In this document: piece after piece, positions 32,501-41,569 of the stretch
Layout of the letters: each line of letters opens with the position of its first letter
How positions within the stretch are numbered: the first letter of the stretch is position 1
Assembly (NCBI RefSeq): GCF_963082655.1
Contig: NC_081552.1
Coordinates: forward strand, 197,764,781-197,828,780
Direction: 5' to 3'
Source of the DNA: Stomoxys calcitrans
Taxonomy: Eukaryota; Arthropoda; Insecta; Diptera; Muscidae
DNA length: 64,000 nt
Notes under the pieces: model-generated
Seen by the model: the letters and a program-made list of their open reading frames with translations, nothing else
Told to the model about the DNA's origin: nothing
Database searches by the model: none
Translations under genes and position numbers: made by a program

Positions 32501-33922
32501 TTCTTATATGTACATACAATTCAATTTGTGTTTGTTTGTTTGTTTGTCGGTTTGTTTGTTCCGTATAGACTCAAAACGGCTGAACCGATTACCTTGAAAT
32601 TTTCACAGATTGTGTAGGTTGGTCTGGAAGGAAACATAGGCTATATAATTTTTTGATATCGGGAGGGGGACGGACCCTCCCCATTGCCCCAAAAGTACTA
32701 CCCAAAAATAAAAGTGGACCGATCGGGACAATATGGAATTCAAATGAAAGGTATTCGGGAGTAGATTACGAATATGGTCAGGAAGTAGGAAAAGGCTTTA
32801 TTGATAACCGAAGGAGTCGGAACCTCCACCGTTACCCCAAATACACCACCCAAAATCAAAAGTGGATTCGTCGGGACAATATAGGTATGAAATGAAAGGT
32901 ATTGGAGAGTAGAATACGAATATGGTAATAAAATTTGAGTCTTAGTACGAATCGGGCCGCCCTAACCCCAAAACTCCCCCAAATAGCCATATTGGACGTT
33001 CATTTCTATATGGGGCTCAAATGAAAGGTAGTCGGGAGTAGATTTCGAATCTGGCATACAAAATCAGCTCGAAGTATAGGGTGTAACGCCACCCTTCAAA
33101 AACGGCTCTAGATCCATTATGACTATATGATAATTGGCTGAACCGATTTTCTTAAAAATTTGTGTACGTTTTGTCTGGAAGGAAACATAGACTATATAAT
33201 TTTTAGATATTGGGTGAAGGCGGACTCTCCCCCTTAACCTAAAAACGCCACCCATATCCAAAAGTGGTCCCATCAGCACAATAAGGGTATCAAATGAAAG
33301 GTATTGGAGACCAGAAAACGAATATGGTATTAAAATTTGGGTCCAAGTAACCAGGGCCCCTCCCCAACCCCATAACTCCTCTAAACAGATATATTCGAAG
33401 TTCATGTCAATATGGGAATCAACTGAAAAGTATTAGCCAGTAGATTACAAAATAGGCATAAAACATTAGGTCCATCTAATGGGAGGTCGCCCACCCCCAA
33501 ATACCTCCAACTGGGCATATTAGCCGATCATATCTTTATTGGACTTAAATGCAAGGGATTAGGGAGTAGATTAAGAATATGACATTAAAATTTGCATTCA
33601 AGTCTTGGTGGCGCTTTTCCTCCTAAAGATACGTCAAATGGGTTATTTGACCCATTATGACAATATGGGACTCAAATGAACGGTATTTGAGAGTAGAAAA
33701 CGAATTTGATATCCAATTTTGGAGCCAAGTGTTTTGGAGTACGCCCTAAAACACCATTTAAACTGAACTTCAATGCAATGTGCCGGTGGCCGTCCCAAAA
33801 TACCCTCCAAACGGTTCATATTTACCGGCCATGGCAAAATGGAGCTCAAATTAAAAGGATTTGGAAGTGCAGCACGAATTTGATAGCTTGTTAGCTTCTT
33901 ATTGAAAGCTAGTTGCAATTAA

Positions 33923-33952
33923 AATAAAATAAAAAAAAAAAAAAAAAAAAAT
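33923..33952 (+). repeat. A-rich tract
   Basis: AAAATAAAAT-type run leading into about twenty consecutive A residues, adjacent to the inserted SINE region. Confidence 0.8.
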
Positions 33953-33959
33953 AATTGAG

Positions 33960-34278
33960 TCGAAATGTGTGAAGTGCCATTCCTCCCTTAATGAGAACAT
34001 TATCCTAAGGAAGAACATTACCACCTGAAACAGATAAGGTTCAAATTCTCACACATCAATGAGTGCTTTCCGATCCAAGTTTAAACTCAACGATAAGGGA
34101 CCTTTTTTATAGCCTAGTCCGAACGGCGTCCCGCAGTGCGACACCTCTTTGGGGAAATTTTTTTAAATGACCATGCATGGCATTTTACTTCGGAAATGTC
34201 GCTAACATTAGGAAGGGATAAACACGGCGTTGTCCGATGTTCTCGCCAGGATTCGAACGCGCTCAGCGTCATAGGCTC
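33960..34278 (-). repeat. tRNA-derived SINE, head truncated
   Basis: Shares body phrases with the 23540 copy (CATCAATGAGTGCTTTCCG, AGTCCGAACGGCG, CTAACATTAGGAAGGG). The B-box region survives as TCTCGCCAGGATTCGAACG; the A-box end is lost at about 34278. The extra segment 33960-34020 recurs in reverse at about 59095-59160. Confidence 0.68.
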
Positions 34279-34384
34279 CAATGGCACGAATTCGATATCC
34301 GCATTCAGGGTGAAGTATCCCCACCCTAAAAAGATATTAGAGAGTTAAAGAAGGCGCAGCGGAGCGGGCCCGGTTCGGCTAGTA

Positions 34385-34528
34385 GTACATAAAGAACAAT
34401 TTTGGTCCGATCTTTACAAAATTCAACACTTTGTTCAATTCGATGTCTTAAATTTCATAACAATTGGATCAGATTTACATATATCTGCCTTATAAAGAAT
34501 GATTTTTTAGGAGCTATAGAAACGGTTT
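34385..34528. other. Short unassigned spacer
   Basis: Loosely resembles T3/T2 phrases (TGGTCCGATCTTTACAAAATT) but no clear module. Confidence 0.35.
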
Positions 34529-35228
34529 TATACACACCACCATAGGATGGGGTATACTAATCTAGTCATTCCGTTTGTAACACTTCGAGATATTGATCTG
34601 CGACCCCATAAAGTATATATATTCTGGATCCTCTCAATATTCTGATTCGAATTAGCCATGCCTGTTCGCCCGTCTGTCTAAATCACGATAGAGGTCGAAC
34701 GCGTAAAGCTAGCCGCTTGACATTTGGCACAGATATTTAATATCGATGTAGGTCATTGGGGATTGCAAATGGGCCATATCGGTTTAGATTTAGATATAGC
34801 TTTCATATGATCCTATCTCCCGATTTGACTTCCTGAACCCCTGGAAGCCGCAATTTTTGTCCAATTTAGCTGGAATTTTGCACGCAGTATTTCGTTATGA
34901 CTCTTAACAACTGTGCCAAGTACGGTCTGAATCGGTCTATAGCCTGATATAGCTCTCATATAAACCGATTGACTTCTTTGATTGCTTGAATCCTTTCAAG
35001 GCGCATTTTTGGCCGATTTGGCTTCAATTATGCATGTGGTGTTCTGTAGTGACTTTCAACAACTGTGCCAAGCAGAGTCCAAATCGGTCTATAACCTGAT
35101 ATAGCTCTCATATAAGCCGATCTCCCGATTTGAGCCCTTACAAGTTGTAATTTTTTCTTTTCTTTTATGACTTGCAACGACTGTGCCTAGTATGTTTCCA
35201 CGTCGTTCTATAACCTGATATATGTTGA
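34529..35228 (+). repeat. T1 element, 5' leader and modules
   Basis: Leader TATACACACCACCATAGGATGG, CATTCCGTTTGTAACAC, GCCCGTCTGTCTAAATC, then modules with CCAACAACTGTGCCAAG-type phrases and GATATAGCTCTCATATAAACC. The 3' end is replaced by a mariner relic. Confidence 0.65.
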
Positions 35229-35690
35229 CCGTGACTGCACCTCAAATGGTCCATCCGCTTAGTCTAATTTTGACATACTCTTTCCAATATTTCGTCCGGT
35301 ATCTCACGAATAAATGCTTCACTGTTTTCTTCCAATGCGTCAATTGAAGCGGGCTTGTCTGTATAGACAAAGGCGTTAAATCGCACGATATAGGCGGCCA
35401 ATTGACCGGTCCCCAACATGAAATAAAATGTATACCGAACTCGCCTCTCAATAAGACCATTGTTACGCGTGCTGTGTGGCATGTGGCACCGTCTTGCATT
35501 TTGCGCAAAAAAAGGTTAGATATCATCTTAATCACAGTTTCGTTACGATTCGCATCATCTTTGAAAAAGTACGGTCCAATGATGCCACCAGCCCATAAAC
35601 CGCACCAAACTGTGACTTTTTCGGGGCGCATTGGTAGCTCTTGCAATGCTGTTGATGATTTGTCCTGGCACACAAGACGAGCGAGGTTAC
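35229..35690 (-). pseudogene. Mariner-type transposase relic, central and C-terminal part (M3)
   Basis: Minus-strand blocks: ALQELPMRPEKVTVWCGL, GGIIGPYFFKDDANRN, ISNLFLRKMQ, then DGATCHTARV with the second catalytic aspartate, GPVNWPPISCDLTPL, and in another frame VYTDKPASIDALEEN and FIREIPDEILERVCQN. From that aspartate, 41 residues reach the leucine of LTPL, after which about 30 bases are deleted. This fits a DD41D (rosa-like) mariner spacing, with the third aspartate falling in the gap. The first catalytic block is missing. Confidence 0.75.
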
Positions 35691-36050
35691 TGTTCTAGCC
35701 AACGATAGCAAAGCTGTAAACCTCTTTAGATTGGGACACACAATTTTGAAGTGTTCGCATTGGCCTTGGGGGTTATGTCGTTTAAATAGCTTACATGTCC
35801 CAAGAGGTCCCAGATGCCAAGTGCCCTGGTACCCCGCATCCCTCTTAGTTTTTGCACAGTGGGCCATTCTGTTAATTCTAAATTAAATACTAATTAAATA
35901 CTGTGGCCTTTTTGGCTATTCTTGTTTTTGATTTAGATTGTGGGCATCGAGAGCTTCATTCACTATAAGTGGATACCCCGCATCCCTCCCAGTTTTTGCA
36001 CTTTTCGCTTGAGACTTTTTAGTGTTGCAGATCTATCCGTAATGCATTTT
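35691..36050. other. Unassigned, with a short direct repeat
   Basis: The phrase TACCCCGCATCCCTC followed by AGTTTTTGCAC occurs near 35830 and again near 35975, about 145 bases apart. No gene recognised. Confidence 0.4.
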
Positions 36051-36822
36051 GATACCCACCCTCCGAAGGAAGGGGTTATACTAATCTTGTCATTCCGTTT
36101 GTAACACCTCGAAATATATAGTCTGTCCTTTCGCTTGTCGAAATCACGATTGAGGTCGAACGCGTAAAGCTATCCGCTTAAAATTTTGCACAGATACTTT
36201 ATATCGATGTAGGTCGTTGACGATTGCAAATGGGCCATATCGGTTCAGACTTGTATATAGCTTTCATATAAACCGATCGCCCGATTTGGCTTTTTGAGCT
36301 CTTACAGCCTCAATTTTTGTACGATTTGGCTGAAATTTTGCATGTAGTGTTCTGTCAAGACTTCCAACAACTGTGTTAAGTTCGGTCCGAATCGGTCTGT
36401 AACCTGATATAGATCCCATATAAACCAATCTCCTGATTTGACATCTGGAGCCCTTACAAGCCGCCATTTGTCCCATATATTGTTCTGTTATGACTTCCAA
36501 CAATTGTGCCAAGTACGGTCTAAATCGGTCTATAACTATTGGGTTGCCCAAAAAGTAATTGCGGATTTTTTAAAACAAAGTAAATGCATTTTTAATAAAA
36601 CTTAGAATGAACTTTAATCAAATATTCTGTTTTTACACATTTTTTCTAAAGCAAGCTAAAAGTAACAGCTGATAACGGACAGAAGAAAGAATGCAATTAC
36701 AGAGTCACAAGCTGTGAAGAAATTTGTCAACGCCCACTATATGAAAAATCCGCAATTACTTTTTGGGCAAGCCAATATATAATTTTGGCTGGTTTGACAG
36801 AAGTTTGGTAGCACGCTTTTAC
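36051..36822 (+). repeat. T1 element with nested MITE
   Basis: Starts GATACCCACCCTCCGAAGG and has the usual leader and modules; ends TAGCACGCTTTTACTTGTTT. A MITE at 36539-36775 splits it between TCTATAACTA and TATATAATTTTGGCTGG. Confidence 0.65.
36539..36775 (-). mobile_element. Mariner-type MITE, copy 3, opposite orientation
   Basis: 237 bases from TTGGGTTGCCCAAAAAG to CTTTTTGGGCAAGCCAA, TA on each side (36537-36538, 36776-36777). Internal sequence is the reverse complement of copies 1 and 2. Confidence 0.87.
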
Positions 36823-37235
36823 TTGTTTAATTTTTTTTCTTTTTCGTTAATATGTATTTTTGTTTGTTAATTTTTACTTTTTTTATTTTCTTTTTTTTTA
36901 CAATTAGCGGAGTCCCACGATGCAGCCAACCAGGCCAAATTGTTGTTGTAACAAACTAACAGGTATGTCTTTAACGCAACTTTTTCTTTATTCTTAGGGC
37001 AATAAGCCGATAGGATTATGTTGTCCTATCCTTTTCTCCTCTCTTTTTTGAAAGCGCTCTTGAACTTCCTCGTGACCGATCTTATTCCAAAAGAAAGCAT
37101 TCTCAGCTTTCTTCCCCCCCATCAAACTCTGTCCTGCAGATGCCCACTGAATTGGCTCAAACCAGGTTTTAATCGATTCAACCCCAAGTTGTCATTGGCT
37201 TCCAAATTGGACATCAAATTCGTTTTCTAATCTCA
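36823..37235. other. Unassigned stretch
   Basis: T-rich sequence followed by about 250 bases (36905-37235) without a recognised motif. Confidence 0.4.
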
Positions 37236-38245
37236 ACTACATTTCATTTAAATCCCTTATTGCAAAAGTCAGCGGTCCGGTTCGGGTTATGGACCCTAAA
37301 AACTATCAACATCGAGCTCCACTCTCTTTAAGACCCAAATTGTCATGGTTAGGTAATACGTCCTATTTTTGTGTTGTTGCTAGGGTGGGACGACAGTTGG
37401 TCCCGAGTTTTGATGTCAGATTCGTGGTCTACTCCCAAATACCTTTCGTCTGAGCCCCATATTTCCATAGTTGAAAAACATGACCGGTTTGGGGGATGTT
37501 TTGGGGGAGGGGGCGGCTACTCAGTGACTTGGCCCTGAAAATATGTATCAGATTCGTGTTTTACTTTAAAATACCTCTAATTTGAGCCGCATATAGCAAT
37601 TGTTAGCCAAAACGTCCTATTTGGGTGGTGTAACGCTGGTTGGGTAGCCCCGAAAGTGATATCAAATTCGTACTTTACTCCCAAGGACCTTTCATTTGAG
37701 CCCCATATTGCTATGGTCGTAAATTTGTCCTCTTTGGGGGATGTTCTCGGGGATGGGCGGCCCCCCTACCACTTGGTCCCACATCTGGATATCAGGTTCG
37801 CATTTTACACTCAAATACCTTTTATTTAAGCCCCATATTGCCATGGTCAGTAAATAAGTCCTGTATGGTCCCATATTTGGATATCGGATTCGTATCTTAC
37901 TCGCAAATACCTTTCATTCAAGTCCCATATTGCCATGGTTGGTGAATATGTCTGATTTAGGAGTGTTTTGGGGGATTGGGGTGGTCCCCCAAACACTTAG
38001 TCCGACAATTGGATATCAGATACGTTTTCCAATCTTAAATATCTTTCAGTTGAGTCCGATATTGTCGCGATTGGTGTATATATATATTTTTGGTAGATTT
38101 TGGGGTGGGTACCCCATCCGAAATTTTGATACCAAATTTTTGTTTGTAAGTTAGTATATAAGAGCACACAAAATTTCGCTTAAATCGCACCACCTATCTC
38201 CGAGATCTGACGTTTCTGAAAATAAGGGTAAGGGGGAAGGTCCAC
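37236..38245 (-). repeat. F element, partial
   Basis: Repeated modules in the reverse orientation: ACCTTTCATTTGAGCCCCATATTG, GGTTGGTGAATATGTC, GGGGGATTGGGGTGG. Module spacing is roughly 130 bases. Both outer ends are missing. Confidence 0.6.
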
Positions 38246-38840
38246 CGATCTGCCGTTTAAAGGTCTTAAGCCCATACAAGCCTCAAGTATTACCCGATTT
38301 CGCTGAAATTCAAAACAGTGTGTTGACTAAAACCTCCCGACATTCGATTCAGATCAGACTATATTTAGATAGATCTGCCATATGTAACAATCTGCCGATT
38401 AAGGGTCCTAAACCCATAAAAGCCGCAAATATTATCCGATGGTGAGTTGTTCAGAGGCTCCCGAGATTCGACCCAAATATATTTCATATCGGACCATATT
38501 TTAATATAGTTGCCGCATAGACCGATCCGCCAATGAAGGGTGTTAAGCCCATAAAAACCGCATTTATTACCCGATTTCGCTAGAATTTGACACAGTGACA
38601 CAGTAAGGCTTCCGTCATCCGACCAGCACATGGTCCATATCAGACGTTATTTAGATGTAGCTGCCATGTAGACCGATTTTCTAATTTAAGGCCTTAAACC
38701 CATGAAAATCTGATTTGTTGCCCGATTTCGCTGAAACTGTGACATGTATAAGAGTTCTCGGGACCTCAATCAAATATGATACAGACCAGCCCCTATTTGC
38801 TTATCACAATGGATTGTTCGGTACGGCCGAACTTTACACG
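38246..38840 (+). repeat. T2 element, 3' part
   Basis: T2 modules (CCGATCTGCCGTTTAAAGG, AGCCCATACAAGC, TATATTTAGATAGATCTGCC) ending in GGTACGGCCGAACTTTACACG, a T1/T2-type end, where LINE-B begins. Confidence 0.55.
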
Positions 38841-40133
38841 TGTAAACGGACCAAAGGCTCGAAATGGGGTCTGAATCCGAGGATAGTCTACTGGCTCTAC
38901 CGTAGCATGATTAGACCAATACTTACTTACGCCTCAGTATTTTGGTGGACTGCTATAGAGAAAAAGTGCAACGTTAGGACCATACAACAGGTTCAGAGAA
39001 CATGTTGTCTTGGCATAGGCGGAGCGATGAGGACCACGTCCACTAGGGCACTGGAGACTATTCTAGATATCCGACCCATTGACATACAGATTAAGTGTGA
39101 GGCAGCCACTGCGGCTATGAGACTTAAGGCGTTGGGAGAATGGATTGAGGACGGGAGCAGCTCATACCATCGCGGTATAATCGAGGTGACGATAGGAAAT
39201 CTGGAAAGTAGGGAAGAGGTTTCCGCTCGGATACCTGACACGAACCTTGAAGTCGAATGCGAGGCACTGCTGCCATCGGCACAGTCTTGGATTAACGGAA
39301 CCCTAGTATTGCCATCTGGAAGATCATGTTACACGGATGGATCAAAGCTAGAGGACAAAGTGGACACGGGGGGTCTATGTTGAAAACCCAAGGACTGAGA
39401 TGGTGGTGGTGCGGTTCTAACGCGAGGACATCCGGTGTGAGCATCTTTGCCGACAGTAAAATTGGCATAAGGGCAATAACAACCGGGATACGGTCCTGCC
39501 GGCGGAGTTTCGGGCGATCACGGCATGCGTGAAGTGGTGTGGTGCTAACGCAAGGACCTCGAGTGTGAACATCTTAACCGACAGTAAAATTGTCATAAGG
39601 ACAATAACAACCAGGACGGTAAGGTCACGAACAGTCTTGCAGTGTAAGAAGGAGATTAACGCCTTCTCTGAGGATGGCAAACACCGCATCGTTTGGGTGC
39701 CGGCCCATAACGGAGTAAGGGGAACTGAAAGGGCAGACGATTTGGTGGTGAAGGCCAGAGGACTGCCGTCAATAAACTTTGTTAACCCGAAGACTTTCGG
39801 GTCGACGCATTTCGAGTTAAGGGTGTGGGCGACGAATGCGCATGCAACATTGTGGAACAGCGAAACGGTCGGTAGAGCGGAGAAAATCCTATGGGGGAAT
39901 CCAGGTCGTGAGAAGACGACGCTATTACTGAAAGGAAGCAAGAAGGAGGTCAGTATAGCTATTGATATCATAACGGGACACATAGGACTACCAGCTCACT
40001 CATGTAAAATCGATGCGGCAAGTGATAGCATGTGTATGGTATGCGGGGAAGATGATGAGACATTGGAGCATTTCCTATGTCATTGCCCGGCTTTCGCGTC
40101 TAACAGATACCGGCACTTTGGTGGGTACACAAT
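38841..40133 (+). pseudogene. LINE-B thumb, RNase H and C-terminal tail
   Basis: Starts within the thumb (CKRTKGSKWGLNPRIVYWLY, LTYASVFWWTA, CCLGIGGAMRTTSTRALETI). RNase H follows with SCYTDGSKLEDK near 39330, then a scrambled zone, then VNILTDSKIVIRTI near 39565 and WVPAHNGVRGTERADD near 39690. The tail has ATLWNSETVGRAEKILWG, IITGHIGLPAHSC and CMVCGEDDETLEHFLCHC, a Cys/His motif near 40030-40085. A segment containing GANART and DSKI is present twice (39414-39480 and 39539-39615). A frameshift separates the two halves. Confidence 0.78.
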
Positions 40134-40424
40134 CTGTACACAGAACTCTCTTTGCGTACAGACGTGTTTTTAAAACGCTCCTCAAAAATAAATTATTTCA
40201 AATGTTTAAAAGTGTTTTTTAACTGACAAAGTTTAATTTTTGTTCATACTGTTTGCTTGGCAAATCACCGTCGTGTTATTTACAAAAAAGAATACAACAC
40301 AGGCTTCAAATACAAATTCAAAACAAAACAAAACCACATATCAAAGTGCTAAACTAGAAAAAAGTGAAGAACTAAAACAACAACAACAACAATTAACCCT
40401 GAGAAACATTAAAGTTAACTCATC
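40134..40424 (+). promoter_or_regulatory. LINE-D 5' leader, probable internal promoter region
   Basis: Untranslated leader before ORF1. By family analogy the promoter of such elements lies inside the transcribed leader. I see no convincing TATA box or defined core element; a CAACAACAACAACAA run lies at 40377-40391. Confidence 0.4.
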
Positions 40425-41381
40425 ATGTCTGAAGTGCCATCAGTGAAAATAATATCTTCATCCAACAACAATATTTCTCCTGGAGAGTCTCTGTTGTTGG
40501 CGCCAAAACGAATGAGAGAGGGGATGAGCATAAGTGAGGAAAGTGTCAACAAAACTCCGCGGCTTTCAAATTATGACTCTCCACACCGAATGCTTATGTT
40601 AATCGATAAGAGATTTGAGAAGCAAACAGAGCTTTTAAAATCTCTTTTATCTGAAACTGAGTCGCGTCTCTTAGCTGTCATAGATAAGAGTATGGCCGAC
40701 ATCAAGTGCGAGATATCTAAATTAAATGAAAAATATGTGAAACTCAATGAAAGGGTTGACAAAGTAACAACAGTCGTGGACAAAATTGATGGTATGGAAA
40801 ATACAATGACTGAAATGAAAAATCAAATTCAATTACTGAAAGCAAATCAGCAAAAATTTGAAAACAACCAAGTGGCTTGCGATCTGAGAATAAATGGCAT
40901 ACCTTCCGAAAATGGGGAGAACCTGTACCAAATTTTTGCAAATATTTGTGACACAATTAACATAGCGATCCCAACGATTAGAGCTATGTACCGTCTGGAC
41001 AACGTTCGTAACCAGAATAACTCTTCAGACTCTGTAATTATGGTTCATTTAGCAACGCCATTTGACAAAAACTTTGTCTTAAAAAATATTGCGAGGTTTA
41101 GAAAATCAATTAATTCAAACCTGGTATTGAGTCATGCAGGTTTTGACTCTAATAAACCGTTCTATATAAATGAGAACCTGACAAACCATAATTACAAAAT
41201 TTTTCAAAATGCACTGAAGCTTAAGCGACAAAAACATCTGGAGTCTGTTTTTTCGCTTCGTGGCCTTGTTTATGTAAGACGGCCTGGATCTGATTCCCCT
41301 ACGCTTGTTGAAAACATAGAGCAACTTACCAATCTCTTTCGTGAAACACCTGAAAGACCAGTTGCTCATATTGAGTCCTGA
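40425..41381 (+). CDS. LINE-D ORF1 protein (RNA-binding chaperone type)
   Basis: 318 codons, uninterrupted. ORF1 proteins of LINEs package the element RNA into particles with ORF2. Residues about 55-150 are rich in heptad-like Leu/Ile/Val, Glu and Lys and should form a coiled coil. From residue 153 (DLRINGIPSENGENLYQIF) the protein follows a pattern found in insect LINE ORF1 proteins and in the baculovirus FP25K-like domain: RAMYRLDN, FYINENLTNHN, KIFQNALKL and RGLVYVRRPG. No CCHC zinc knuckle is seen. The ATG at 40425 is chosen because it is the first in-frame start and an A-rich leader precedes it. Nucleic-acid binding is inferred from the family. Confidence 0.8.
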   Translation: MSEVPSVKIISSSNNNISPGESLLLAPKRMREGMSISEESVNKTPRLSNYDSPHRMLMLIDKRFEKQTELLKSLLSETESRLLAVIDKSMADIKCEISKLNEKYVKLNERVDKVTTVVDKIDGMENTMTEMKNQIQLLKANQQKFENNQVACDLRINGIPSENGENLYQIFANICDTINIAIPTIRAMYRLDNVRNQNNSSDSVIMVHLATPFDKNFVLKNIARFRKSINSNLVLSHAGFDSNKPFYINENLTNHNYKIFQNALKLKRQKHLESVFSLRGLVYVRRPGSDSPTLVENIEQLTNLFRETPERPVAHIES

Positions 41382-41569
41382 AATATTTTGGTGTCATATT
41401 AAATTTAATATAATAATTTTAATTGTATGTTACTATATATTCGCTTTACTATGCCTTTTTCTATGTTATCATATATATGTTTTGCCTCTATTTAAATCGA
41501 ATTTCCTTAATACAGCTCAGCACTTAAGTCAACTATTCATACTGTTAGCATTGCTTATGCGTATTACAT

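Larger units (their letters stand above)
32501..34384 (+). repeat. F element, long copy with nested SINE
   Basis: Runs from ACAATTCAATTTGTG and GTTTGTTCCGTATAGACTC through modules with CAAATGAAAGGTATTCGGGAG, to GGCGCAGCGGAGCGGGCCCGG at about 34353-34375. The phrase GTCTGGAAGGAAACATAG occurs at 32620 and 33173. A SINE lies within it at 33960-34278, preceded by an A-rich tract. Confidence 0.62.
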
